DNA of 44,757 nucleotides, from contig JALVSR010000035.1 in the NCBI GenBank assembly GCA_027024225.1, forward strand, positions 1 through 44,757, read 5' to 3'. The position numbers and the translations under genes are program-made. The notes below the pieces were generated by a model that saw only the letters and a list, made by a program, of their open reading frames with translations, was not told the origin of the DNA and ran no database searches. Source of the DNA: Hyphomicrobiales bacterium (lineage in GTDB: Bacteria; Pseudomonadota; Alphaproteobacteria; Rhizobiales; Aestuariivirgaceae). Below, in pieces: positions 9,181-17,392 of this stretch (within the stretch, counting starts at the first letter, position 1; every line of letters starts with the position of its first letter).

Positions 9181-10433
9181 GCACCATGAACGACACCCTC
9201 AGCTGCTTCCTGCGCCCGGTGGACGTGCTTTATGTGCGCGGCAACAAGCTGTTCGGCGCTGCCGGCGATCATGGCGAGGCGCTAATGCCGCCCTGGCCCA
9301 GCATGGCCGCCGGCGCCCTGCGCAGCCAGCTGCTGGCGGCAGGTGGCGTGCCGCTTGAGGATTATGCGCTGGGTATTACCGGCGTGCTGGAAGGTACCCT
9401 TTCTGCACTGGGGTCACCGGAAAATCCGGGCAGCTTCCGCATCGCCTGGTTTTCCGCCGCGCAAGTGGCGAATGGGCAGCCGCAGCCCGCATTGCCCATC
9501 CCGGCGGATCAGTTTGTGTCTGCACCCGGCGAGAAGGAGGGGCGGCTCCAGCGCATTCTCGCGCTGAAGCCTTTGCCCCTGCCCGAAGACGTGGCGTGCA
9601 GTAGCGCAACACCCGAGGCGGCTGTGCTGCAAACCACGGAACAGGCCAAGCCCGCCAGCGGCTGGCTGCTCAATGCCGAAGGCATTGCCGCATGGGTGCG
9701 CGGCGAGACGCTGGATGCCGAGAAACATCTGACGCCCATGCACGATGTCTGGCGCACGGAAACGCGGCTGGGCATTGCCCGCGACCTTGCCACCGGCACG
9801 GCGGCAGAAGGGCAGATTTACACCAGCGACGTGGTGAGTTTCTGCGCTGATGGTGATGCAACCGACGGCGGCTTCCTGGCAGTGGTGAAGGGGCTAGCGC
9901 CGGAGGTGGCACAGGAGTATCTCACCGCCGCCTTTCTGCGCCTTGGCGGTGATGGGCGTGCCGCTGCCGCGGAAATCTCTGCGTGGCAACTGCCGGAACC
10001 GGACTGGGCACGCATCGAGAAAGAACGCGCCTGCCGCATCATGCTGACCACACCGGGCATTTTCGCCGGAGGCTGGAAATTGCCGGGGGTGGACGAAGAC
10101 GGCGTGTGGCACGGGCCAAATGGCCTGACCGGGCGGCTGCGCTGTGCCGCCGTGCCGCGGCATCAGGTGGTTTCAGGCTGGGATCTCGCCGCCCTGAACA
10201 GGCCGGGGCGCACCGCGCCGGGCACCGGCCACCCCAAACCGGCGCAAAAGGCCGCACCCGTGGGCGGCGTCTACTGGCTGGACGAACTGGATGGCGACAT
10301 CCGCGGTGGCCTGTCGGCCCTGATGCACGAAGGCCTGTGGGCCTGCATGGACAGGGAACTGGATGCATGGAGCGCGCAGCGCCGGGCGGAGGGCTTCAAC
10401 AACTGCCTCATCGGCGCGCCAATGACAGATTGA
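9177..10433 (+). CDS. cmr3: Cmr3 (Cas5-family subunit, type III-B)
   Basis: Cmr3 binds the 5' handle of the crRNA and, with Cas10, forms the foot of the Cmr complex. The 418-aa product begins with the family pattern RPVDVLYVRGNKLFG (residues about 13-27) and then PPWPSMAAGALRSQLL, equivalent to the PPPSTLAGALR block of Cmr3. Later segments (FAGGWKLPG and the histidine-rich HPKPAQKAAPVGGVY) also fit Cas5-group RAMPs. The ATG at 9177 overlaps the cas10 stop as ATGA; an in-frame ATG at 9186 is an alternative. This subunit should contact the handle, so it is the one most directly exposed to the altered handle expected from the leader-proximal spacers of the array. Confidence 0.88.
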   Translation: MSTMNDTLSCFLRPVDVLYVRGNKLFGAAGDHGEALMPPWPSMAAGALRSQLLAAGGVPLEDYALGITGVLEGTLSALGSPENPGSFRIAWFSAAQVANGQPQPALPIPADQFVSAPGEKEGRLQRILALKPLPLPEDVACSSATPEAAVLQTTEQAKPASGWLLNAEGIAAWVRGETLDAEKHLTPMHDVWRTETRLGIARDLATGTAAEGQIYTSDVVSFCADGDATDGGFLAVVKGLAPEVAQEYLTAAFLRLGGDGRAAAAEISAWQLPEPDWARIEKERACRIMLTTPGIFAGGWKLPGVDEDGVWHGPNGLTGRLRCAAVPRHQVVSGWDLAALNRPGRTAPGTGHPKPAQKAAPVGGVYWLDELDGDIRGGLSALMHEGLWACMDRELDAWSAQRRAEGFNNCLIGAPMTD

Positions 10434-10452
10434 AGGATCGGGAGGGACGAGA

Positions 10453-11358
10453 ATGTTTCAGGAGAAGAGAGTGCTGTTCTGGTATGCCGCCAGCCCCGTT
10501 CACATGGGGGCGGGCACGGCGGTGGGCGGCCTAATCGACAACCCCATCCAGCGCGAGGTGCACACGGGCCACCCGGTGCTGGCCGGCTCCGGCCTGAAGG
10601 GCGCCTTGCGCGAGGTGGCGGAAAGCGGTGGCATGGCGCGGGATGACGTCGATGTCGTCTTCGGCCCGCCTTCCGGCAATTCCGAGCTGCATGCCGGCGC
10701 CCTTTCCGTTTCCGATGGACAAATAGTGGCCTTTCCCGTCCGCGCGCTGCGGCAGGCTTTCGTCTGGGTCACCTGCCCCACGGCCTTGGCCCGGCTCAAG
10801 CGATTGCTGACGCTGGCAGGGGCCGAGGCTGACTGGGATGTTCCTGAAGAGCCAGCCCCTGATAGTGCAAAATTACGCAACCCTGAGCTTCTCTCGAATG
10901 ACAAGCTGGTATTGGAAGCGTTTGCCTATAACGCCGACATGGAACAAGACACCACACCCCTTGGGCAGGTTGCCAATTGGCTGGCCAAAAATGCCCTGCC
11001 CGATACCGAGGAATATGGTCACTTCCGTGAACGGCTGATGAAAAACCTCGTGCTGGTGCGCGACGAGGACTTCGGCCATTTCGTGCGCTTTTCCACCTCC
11101 GTGGAACCACACGTGCGCATCAACGATGACACCGGCACTGCTGATGATGGTGGCCTGTTCTACACCGAGAATCTGCCGCCGGAGACCATCATGGTGTCCA
11201 TGCTCATGGCCTCACAGGCGCGCAGGGAGGGTGCCGAACAGTCTGCGGCGGACATCATGACCAAGGCGCTTGAAATAGTCGATGGCAAAGTAGTGCAGAT
11301 CGGCGGCGACGCCACCACCGGCCGTGGCCTCATGATCGTGAACGCGATTACTGCGTAA
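10453..11358 (+). CDS. cmr4: Cmr4 (Cas7-family backbone subunit, target-RNA nuclease)
   Basis: Cmr4 polymerises along the crRNA and cuts the bound target RNA at 6-nt intervals. The 301-aa protein has the N-terminal pattern SPVHMGAGTAVGGLIDNPIQRE. The Asp in GLIDNPIQ is residue 29 and corresponds to the catalytic Asp of Cmr4 (Asp26 in the Pyrococcus protein). It is followed by GHPVLAGSGLKGALRE, the glycine-rich RAMP loop. The C-terminal segment IGGDATTGRGLM is also typical. Target-RNA cleavage should therefore be retained. The start has a GGAGGGACGAGA ribosome-binding region. The gene lies 19 nt after cmr3 and 14 nt before cmr5, inside one operon. Confidence 0.92.
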   Translation: MFQEKRVLFWYAASPVHMGAGTAVGGLIDNPIQREVHTGHPVLAGSGLKGALREVAESGGMARDDVDVVFGPPSGNSELHAGALSVSDGQIVAFPVRALRQAFVWVTCPTALARLKRLLTLAGAEADWDVPEEPAPDSAKLRNPELLSNDKLVLEAFAYNADMEQDTTPLGQVANWLAKNALPDTEEYGHFRERLMKNLVLVRDEDFGHFVRFSTSVEPHVRINDDTGTADDGGLFYTENLPPETIMVSMLMASQARREGAEQSAADIMTKALEIVDGKVVQIGGDATTGRGLMIVNAITA

Positions 11359-11372
11359 GGAGGGAGCAAGCA

Positions 11373-11840
11373 ATGCCCGACAATGCCCCGCAGGTGCTGA
11401 GCCTGGATCAGAAACGCGCCGCCTATGCGTGGACTTGTGTAAACGTGGCGCGAAAGGAGCTGGGCAATGATTACGAGAAATTCGTCTCGCTGGTGAAATC
11501 AGCCCCAGCCCTGATCATGAACAATGGTCTTATGCAGTTTCTCGCTTTCTGCCGATCCAAGCTGGATGATGAACATCCAGCAAAGGAAAAGCGATATCGG
11601 CTGTTGCTATTGGCTGTGCTGGCGTGGCTGGCAGATGACGACAGAGCTGCTTCTATCATCAATTCCTACAACTCCATTCCGATTGATACTCAAAGAAAGC
11701 TTTACCAGCGCATTATGGATTTTCTTGCAGGCAGCAGTTCCTTCAACTTTCGACAAAAGACGCATGAAGCTCTGGAGCTGGCAAAATGGCTCAAGCAGCA
11801 GGCGGATGCTCTGAAGTCCTTCGCCGAAATGGAGGAATAG
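11373..11840 (+). CDS. cmr5: Cmr5 (Cas11-family small subunit)
   Basis: The small helical subunit lines the Cmr filament and stabilises the crRNA-target duplex. The 155-aa product has the family pattern: DQKRAAYAW near residue 12, a short helical linker, then SAPALIMNNGLMQFLAFCRSK, which matches the P-x-x-I-x-x-NGL-x-x-LAF motif of Cmr5. It is slightly longer than many Cmr5 proteins because of a charged C-terminal helix. AAGGAGGGAG precedes the start, and only 4 nt separate its stop from cmr6. Confidence 0.88.
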   Translation: MPDNAPQVLSLDQKRAAYAWTCVNVARKELGNDYEKFVSLVKSAPALIMNNGLMQFLAFCRSKLDDEHPAKEKRYRLLLLAVLAWLADDDRAASIINSYNSIPIDTQRKLYQRIMDFLAGSSSFNFRQKTHEALELAKWLKQQADALKSFAEMEE

Positions 11841-11844
11841 TAAA

Positions 11845-13023
11845 ATGCTACAGGCCCCTGTCGTGATGCATGCTGTGCGGGAAGCATTGACGAACCAGCA
11901 TGTAATGCCAGGCCACCGCTTCTCGCTGTATTTTCCCTATTGGGTCGTAGATGAGGGAAAGTCGAACAAGTGGGAAAAGGCTCCCGACCGCAGGGATGGC
12001 GAAGGGGCCAAGCTGACGGCGCTGCGGATTCCCGTTCAGGACTCCAAACAATCAGACGTTGGTGACCTGATTACGGCGCTGCGTACCCGACAGGCAGCGC
12101 TGGCGCAGCAGGCTGGGGCGGAGACCATCGAGGCAATTTCGCAGTCGCCCTTCGTCACCGGCATGGGCGAGGAGCATGCGGTGGAAAATGGCTTTGCCTT
12201 CCTCAACCCCTATGGCCTGCCCTATCTGGCTGGCTCGGGCGTGAAGGGCGTCATCCGCCGCGCTGCGGAGGATCTGGCGGAAATGGGCGAAAGCGGCTGG
12301 ACGTTCGCCCGCGTCGTCTGGCTGTTCGGGTATGAGGACTACGACACTGCCGCGTGGAAGCAGCGGCTGGAAGCCGAGATCCAGACAGACGATGAGGCCA
12401 GGGCGCTTCTCCAGCGACTGAACAAGGAAGCGGCCTCCCTCGTTCACTTGAGCGAAGCCGACAAGCACCTGGCCGGTGCCCTTTCCTTTTGGGACGTCAT
12501 CATCGACGGCAAACTGGACGTAGACATCCTCACACCGCATTACGGCAAATATTACGAAGGCAAGGAACCACCGCACGATGCCGGCCAGCCGCAGCCCAAC
12601 CCGTTCCTTGTGGTGGCGCCGGGCGCACATTTCACCTTCCATGTAACCTGCACCGAGCACCGCCTGCCCGATACCATCAAGGCCGAATGGCGCACCCTCC
12701 TCCACGCCGCCTTCGACCACGCTTTCACATGGGGCGGCTTCGGCGCCAAGACGGCCATGGGCTACGGCGTTTTGGCCACACCCGAAATGCTGCAAGAAAT
12801 GAAAGAACAGGCTGCTGCCAACAAGGTGCCGGAAATTGGCGACAAGGTGGAAATCATCCAGCACAATCAGGAAAAGTTCATTGGACGCAAGGGAGAAATT
12901 ATAAAAATCCTGGACAATCCTGTGATTGGAGAAAAGGTGGCGCAACTCCGCCCAATAGACGATGGCGGCAAGCTCAAGGGCATTTTTCCTCTTTCAGGGC
13001 TGAAATGCTTAACCGAGGAATGA
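11845..13023 (+). CDS. cmr6: Cmr6 (Cas7-family RAMP) with a C-terminal SH3/KOW-like extension
   Basis: Cmr6 joins Cmr1 at the head of the type III-B complex. The RAMP core is clear: SPFVTGMGEEHAVENGF at about residues 101-117, the glycine loop YLAGSGVKGVIRRA at 127-140, and the terminal FTWGGFGAKTAMGYG motif at 294-308. At 392 aa it is longer than typical family members. After a lysine/glutamate-rich linker, residues about 331-389 (IGDKVEII, FIGRKGEIIKI, VAQLRP, LKGIFPLSGL) read like a small beta-barrel of the KOW/SH3 kind, which often binds RNA or protein. That fold assignment is mine, by pattern only. The gene starts 4 nt after cmr5, and the next gene begins 3 nt after its stop. Confidence 0.88.
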   Translation: MLQAPVVMHAVREALTNQHVMPGHRFSLYFPYWVVDEGKSNKWEKAPDRRDGEGAKLTALRIPVQDSKQSDVGDLITALRTRQAALAQQAGAETIEAISQSPFVTGMGEEHAVENGFAFLNPYGLPYLAGSGVKGVIRRAAEDLAEMGESGWTFARVVWLFGYEDYDTAAWKQRLEAEIQTDDEARALLQRLNKEAASLVHLSEADKHLAGALSFWDVIIDGKLDVDILTPHYGKYYEGKEPPHDAGQPQPNPFLVVAPGAHFTFHVTCTEHRLPDTIKAEWRTLLHAAFDHAFTWGGFGAKTAMGYGVLATPEMLQEMKEQAAANKVPEIGDKVEIIQHNQEKFIGRKGEIIKILDNPVIGEKVAQLRPIDDGGKLKGIFPLSGLKCLTEE

Positions 13024-13026
13024 GGC

Positions 13027-14553
13027 ATGACCACCCTTATCACCTTTTTGGGTCTGGGTAAAACAGACCCGAAAACCGGGCAAAAAATCTACGATGAAGT
13101 CACCTATGTTGACCCCGATTCCGACAACCGCAGGGTAACAACGCGCTATGTTGCCCGTGCGCTGGCAGAGTTTTTCACCTGCGAAAACGTGCATGTCGTT
13201 GCCACGGAACTAGCCTGGGGCACCCATGGAGATCGTCTCGCGGAAGCCTTGAATGAATTGGATATCCTCCCTGCACCGCACATCATTCCCGAGGGAAAGG
13301 ATGAGAAGGAACTGCGCCAGCAATTCCGCGTTCTGCGTGACGTCCTCGCCGAACCTACGGATGAGCTGGTGCTGGACATCACCCACGGCTTCCGCCATCA
13401 GCCCTTTTTCGCGGCCTCTGCGCTTGCAATCCTTCAGGCTGCTGGTGATCTTCCTATCAACACACGCATAGTTTATGGCGCCTTTGAAGCGGGAAATAAG
13501 GAAAATGCCACCGCTCCAATACTTGATATATCACACTTCATTGATCTCATGGGCATAGCTTTCGGCGTCTCCATCTTCATCAATACCGGCCATGCTGGAA
13601 CACTAATAGACGCCTTGAAGAGAGAGAGCGCCCGGCTGGCCTGGCGAAAACAAAAGGGGGAGCGTGACAGTTACGATGAGACTCGAAACCTTATTAATGC
13701 ATTGAACGACTTCCACGATGATCTTTCCACATTGCGCCTTCCTCATCTTATTTCCGATGCAAATGACAGATCGAGCGCATCCAGATTCCTGGAAGCAATC
13801 GAAAGGTATGGAAAGTTTTGCGACAAGGCCCACCCGGCACTCGTGCCCTTGATCGACAGGTTGCAAAAACTGGTTGAACCATTGGCCATACCTGATTTCA
13901 CCTCCCCCCAGCGGCCAGAAGCCATGCGGCATTTGGCGCAATCATTCCTGAAGTTTTCGCGTTATCTGGAAGCGGCTGCGGTGGCGCGTGAGGAGATTGT
14001 CAATCGCTTTGCGGCGGGTGATGCACTGGAAGCCGGAACGCCATATTTCGATAACAATTCTCGCCGCTTCGCAGAAAAGTTGGCTACGGATATCCAAGAG
14101 ATCCGCAATCACTTCGAATTCAGGAATGACCTGCTCCACTGTGGCATGCGCCGCATGCCCATACCTGCGCGCAAACTAAAGTCCAATGTGGAGAAACTGG
14201 TTAATTTCATGGAAGCAGTCTCTGCCAGAAAACCCCGCACCATCTTCGTCACCCGCCATGCCGGGGCGCGGGAATGGGCAGAGCGACAGGGCATCGTCAT
14301 CGACGAGGTGGTCGATCACCTCGCCCCGGATGCCATCAACCCCGGCGACCTTGTCATCGGCACCCTGCCCGTGCACCTGGTGGCCGAAATCTGCCGCCGT
14401 GGTGGGCGCTACAAGCATCTCTCCCTTGACATCCCGCCCGAGGCCCGGGGCCGAGAGCTTTCCGCCGATGACATGGAGAAATTCGGTGCCAGACTGGAGG
14501 AGTTCGTTGTTCAGTCAGTCGCAGGACGAAATGAAAGGAACAACGACCAGTAA
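13027..14553 (+). CDS. CARF-HEPN ribonuclease (Csx1/Csx2, TM1812-like) fused to a C-terminal Csx16-like ring-nuclease domain
   Basis: The 508-aa protein reads as three parts. Residues 1-180 form a CARF domain of the Csx2/TM1812 type (MTTLITFLGLGK at the start, DITHGFRHQP at 117-126). Residues 190-400 are helical and contain the HEPN signature R366-N-D-L-L-H371 (R-x4-H), the active site of Csx1/Csm6 ribonucleases. Residues about 404-495 match Csx16 (VVA1548 family): TIFVTRHAGAREWAERQG, then HLAPDAINPGDLVIGTLP, then RGRELSADDMEKFGARLEEF. Known: CARF-HEPN enzymes cleave RNA when cyclic oligoadenylate binds, and Csx16 has been reported as a cOA-degrading ring nuclease. Inferred: the fusion joins the effector and its off-switch in one chain. 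It is coupled to cmr6 (3-nt gap). Read-through of two genes is excluded because the frame is uninterrupted. Confidence 0.85.
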   Translation: MTTLITFLGLGKTDPKTGQKIYDEVTYVDPDSDNRRVTTRYVARALAEFFTCENVHVVATELAWGTHGDRLAEALNELDILPAPHIIPEGKDEKELRQQFRVLRDVLAEPTDELVLDITHGFRHQPFFAASALAILQAAGDLPINTRIVYGAFEAGNKENATAPILDISHFIDLMGIAFGVSIFINTGHAGTLIDALKRESARLAWRKQKGERDSYDETRNLINALNDFHDDLSTLRLPHLISDANDRSSASRFLEAIERYGKFCDKAHPALVPLIDRLQKLVEPLAIPDFTSPQRPEAMRHLAQSFLKFSRYLEAAAVAREEIVNRFAAGDALEAGTPYFDNNSRRFAEKLATDIQEIRNHFEFRNDLLHCGMRRMPIPARKLKSNVEKLVNFMEAVSARKPRTIFVTRHAGAREWAERQGIVIDEVVDHLAPDAINPGDLVIGTLPVHLVAEICRRGGRYKHLSLDIPPEARGRELSADDMEKFGARLEEFVVQSVAGRNERNNDQ

Positions 14554-14574
14554 GCCGCAAGGGAGAGGCAGGAA

Positions 14575-15099
14575 ATGTTCGAGGCCTTCAGCAACTTCGT
14601 CATGGCCTATCTGGATCCCATCGGCGTCGTCGTGGGCCTTGTCGTTGCCGTTCCCGTATTCTGGACATGGTGGCAGGTGGTGTTTGGCGAAAAGCGCCGC
14701 ATGCGCCGCCTCTACAAGGAGGTGCAAGAAAATCCCGGTGAACGTCCCGGCATCATCATCTTTGACTTCCTGAAGGGAAAGGACGCCCGCTTGCAGGTCG
14801 AAAACTTTCGTCGGCAAGCGGACGGCCTGAAAGATGTGCCGAATGAACGTATCATCACCCTGTCACACGACAAACACATTACACCGGAGGACATCCCCGG
14901 CCTGCAACAGAAAATCCGCAGCGCTGCCAGAGAACTGATGATAGGCGGTGTTGACCGGATCCACCTCTTCTATGGTGGTCCTGCGGCCGTTGCGGCCATG
15001 ATTGGCGCCGAGTTCTCCAACATGCCGGCCACGATTTACCAGTATGATCCGACCCACGGGACTTATGTGAACTTTGGCCCGTTGCGCCTGCCAGTGTAA
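14575..15099 (+). CDS. membrane-anchored SAVED-like domain protein, putative cOA-gated effector
   Basis: A 174-aa protein with one N-terminal membrane helix (residues about 14-36, DPIGVVVGLVVAVPVFW), followed by the basic stretch EKRRMRR, which predicts a cytoplasmic C-terminal part. Residues 58-170 resemble a compact SAVED domain: strand GIIIFDFL, helix, strand ERIITLSH, then the hallmark IHLFYGGPAAVAAMIGAEF at 129-147 and a terminal strand ending in YQYD. SAVED and CARF domains bind cyclic nucleotides, and membrane-anchored versions in type III loci (for example the CARF-TM protein Cam1, and the unrelated membrane effector Csx23) act on membranes. I infer a signal-gated membrane effector, perhaps an oligomeric pore. 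It may already belong to a named family that I cannot identify here. GGGAGAGGCAGGA precedes the start. Confidence 0.65.
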   Translation: MFEAFSNFVMAYLDPIGVVVGLVVAVPVFWTWWQVVFGEKRRMRRLYKEVQENPGERPGIIIFDFLKGKDARLQVENFRRQADGLKDVPNERIITLSHDKHITPEDIPGLQQKIRSAARELMIGGVDRIHLFYGGPAAVAAMIGAEFSNMPATIYQYDPTHGTYVNFGPLRLPV

Positions 15100-15269
15100 C
15101 GGGTATTCTTTGTAGTTGGGTCAAAAGCTAATTGACATCGTGAAGACCTCTTATCTCCTTTTCCAAGCCAGGGTGCGCTCTGGCCGGAAATCACACGCTT
15201 TTCTCCGGGTAACACGCGAAAAGCTTTCCATACGTGACATTTCAAGCATGCGCATGCCATCCTGCCCAC

Positions 15270-15548
15270 ATGCGCAGAAGGCTCTACATCGTCGCCTATG
15301 ACATCTCCGACCCGAACCGCCTGCGCGCCGCCCTGCACACGGTGCGCAACTGGGCCACGGGTGGGCAGAAATCGGTGCATGAATGCTGGCTCACCCGCGC
15401 CGAGCTGGCGGATCTGCGCCGGCGCATGCGCCCCATCATCGGTAACGATGAAGAGCTGCTCATCGTGCGGCTGGATCCGCGGCAAAAGCCCGCAACGCTG
15501 GGTCTGGCCTTGCCGCCGGAAGACCCTGAGTGGTTCTACGCCGGTTGA
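15270..15548 (+). CDS. cas2: Cas2 (first copy)
   Basis: Cas2 bridges two Cas1 dimers in the spacer-integration complex. The 92-aa product is a ferredoxin-like Cas2: first strand RRLYIVAYDISDPNR with the conserved Asp at residue 11, strand VHECWLT, and a final strand LLIVRLD. ATG 15270 starts at the family N-terminus; upstream in-frame codons lack similarity. A gap of 170 nt separates it from the SAVED-like gene, with TTGACA at 15132-15137 as a possible -35 box but no clear -10. The adaptation genes may therefore be transcribed separately from the effector operon. It differs clearly in sequence from the second cas2 at 17389-17730. Confidence 0.9.
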   Translation: MRRRLYIVAYDISDPNRLRAALHTVRNWATGGQKSVHECWLTRAELADLRRRMRPIIGNDEELLIVRLDPRQKPATLGLALPPEDPEWFYAG

Positions 15549-15575
15549 AGAACCCCGGAGCCAGGGAAACACACC

Positions 15576-16553
15576 ATGAGCACCCTATGGCTGGATCATC
15601 GCGACCTGGAACTGCGGCTGGAACCCGGCGCCTTGGTGCCATATGTCGCCGGCATGCGTCAGCGCCCTGCTCCGCTTTCCCTGCTCGAGCGCGTGGTCAT
15701 CATCGGCAACTGCCAGCTGGAGGCGCGCATTCTCGCCGGACTCGCCGCCCATGGCGTCGCTGTTTCCATCATCAACCCACGCCACCCGCGCCGCCGCGCC
15801 AGGCTGTGTGGCGATGCCCATGGCGATGCTACCATCCGCATCGCCCAGCTGGCCGCTTTCCATGATCCGGCTGCCAAATACGCTCTGGCGCATGCCTTGG
15901 TGCTGGCCAAGGCGCAGCGCCTGTTCCGCTTGGTTAAACAGATGAAGAAACAACGTCCCGACGCTAGGCTACCGCTCACCCATGCGCAGGAGCAACTGCA
16001 TAACGTGCTGGAGCAACTGCGCGGCCCCGCCGCGGATGCCTCCTTTGGCCTGGAGGCGCTGCGCGGCCTGGAAGGCGCAGCTTCCCGCGCTGGTTTTTCG
16101 GCGCTCAGCGTCGTGCTGCCGCCTTCGCTCGGCTTCGAGGGACGCAAACGCCGCCCACCGCCAGATCCGGCCAATGCCGCCCTTTCGCTGGCCTATACCC
16201 TGTTGCACCACCGCGCGGCGCAAACGGCCTGGGCCTTTGGGCTAGACCCGCTCATCGGCTTTCTGCATGAACCGGCGCATGGCCGCGAGTCCCTGGCCGC
16301 CGATCTCATGGAACCATGGCGCCCGGAGGTGGAGGAATGGATCTGGCGCATGTTTGCCGAGCAACGCCTGCGCAAGGATCACTTCTCCATCCAGCCCGAT
16401 GGCGCATGCCTGCTGGGCAAGGCCGGAAGGCGCATATTCTACCGGTCCTTCGAACGCGATCTCGCCCCCGTTTTCCGCGCGCTCAGGCTGCAAACGCGCC
16501 AGCTTGTGCGCCGCCTGCGCAAGCAGCCGCACATGGAGGAACCTGCACCATGA
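15576..16553 (+). CDS. cas1: Cas1 integrase (canonical, catalytic residues present)
   Basis: Cas1 inserts new spacers at the leader-repeat junction. The 325-aa protein has the N-terminal beta-sandwich (LWLDHRDLELRLEPGAL, then LERVVIIGNCQLEARIL) and the helical catalytic domain. Metal ligands can be placed: E166 in LRGLEGAASRAGF, H231 in IGFLHEPAHG, and D243/E246 in AADLMEPW. It should therefore be active. It begins 27 nt after cas2, and its stop overlaps the start of the second Cas1-like gene as ATGA, so the two are probably translated together and may interact. Confidence 0.92.
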   Translation: MSTLWLDHRDLELRLEPGALVPYVAGMRQRPAPLSLLERVVIIGNCQLEARILAGLAAHGVAVSIINPRHPRRRARLCGDAHGDATIRIAQLAAFHDPAAKYALAHALVLAKAQRLFRLVKQMKKQRPDARLPLTHAQEQLHNVLEQLRGPAADASFGLEALRGLEGAASRAGFSALSVVLPPSLGFEGRKRRPPPDPANAALSLAYTLLHHRAAQTAWAFGLDPLIGFLHEPAHGRESLAADLMEPWRPEVEEWIWRMFAEQRLRKDHFSIQPDGACLLGKAGRRIFYRSFERDLAPVFRALRLQTRQLVRRLRKQPHMEEPAP

Positions 16554-17392
16554 ATGCGACCTCCGCCGTTTACAACAAACGCTGCATCCATCCCCCTGCC
16601 CCACCACTGCGCAAGCCGCTGTATCTTGACGGTACACACTTGCGCAGCATCGCGCTGGAAGGCCCGGCGCTGAAGGTGGAAGATGACCTCGGCAGATACC
16701 GATTCTACCCCCTTGCCCGCTTGTCCCGCATCGTCTTGCGCGGCAGCATGCAATGCAGCACGGAAGTGCTGCAGGCCCTTCTTTCCGCCGGCCTGTCGCT
16801 CACCATCATCAGCAAGGATGGAGAAGCCCTTGGCTGGCTGGCCAGCGCCGAACCGCTGCTGATCTCCACACTGCAACAGCGGCTGGAAGAGGCGGAAGGG
16901 CTCGGCCTTTTGCAACAAGCGCTGGAAGACTGGCGACTTTCCCGTCTGCGCCTCATGATCCTGCGCCATGTGGTGCCATATCTTCCCGGCACGCATCCTG
17001 CGGATCTCAGGGCGCGCACCATGCGCAGCCGGGCAAACAGCCTCATCTATCGGCGCAGCGGCCTGGACTGGCGCAAGGTCACGCGGCGTTTCCGCCCATT
17101 GCTGCAATCCCTTGCCCTGCAACGCTTGCAAGAAGCTGGTGTGGATGCCCGATGGCTTGGCGCGGATGCGGCACGGCCAAACATGACGCGCCTGTTCGTC
17201 CAGCTCCTGGAATGGGTGCTCTGGGGCGCTGCGCTGCGCCGGCGCAAGCTCACGGCGCCAGAAAGCTGGAGCGGAGAAATCTCCTTTTTCGAAGCACAAC
17301 GCGAAGTGCTGGACCAGGAAATGCAGGCTCTCTTGGCCGACATGGAGCACAACCTGCAGGATGCCATCTTCCACCTGAGGAGCCAGGCATGA
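16550..17392 (+). CDS. second, divergent Cas1-like protein without a recognisable catalytic triad
   Basis: A 280-aa protein whose N-terminal half looks like a Cas1 beta-sandwich: KPLYLDGTHLRSIALEG at about 22-38, YPLARLSRIVLRG at 53-65, MQCSTEVLQALLSAGLSLTIIS at 67-88. The C-terminal half is helical but lacks the Cas1 signatures: no G-x-E-G-x-x-x-R motif and no G-F-x-H motif followed by D-L-x-E. The region LQSLALQRLQEAGVDARWLGA at about 185-205 aligns in style with the segment before the catalytic His, and no His follows. I infer a catalytically silent Cas1 paralog that may form mixed complexes with the active Cas1. It overlaps cas1 upstream and the second cas2 downstream, each by 4 nt (ATGA). 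A distant alternative is an unrelated RAMP-like protein, but the N-terminal match is good. Confidence 0.7.
   Translation: MNATSAVYNKRCIHPPAPPLRKPLYLDGTHLRSIALEGPALKVEDDLGRYRFYPLARLSRIVLRGSMQCSTEVLQALLSAGLSLTIISKDGEALGWLASAEPLLISTLQQRLEEAEGLGLLQQALEDWRLSRLRLMILRHVVPYLPGTHPADLRARTMRSRANSLIYRRSGLDWRKVTRRFRPLLQSLALQRLQEAGVDARWLGADAARPNMTRLFVQLLEWVLWGAALRRRKLTAPESWSGEISFFEAQREVLDQEMQALLADMEHNLQDAIFHLRSQA

Noticed and set aside
15576-17392. Reverse transcriptase linked to Cas1, as in some type III-B loci
   Set aside because: No YADD or other reverse transcriptase motifs are visible in either Cas1-like protein or nearby genes.
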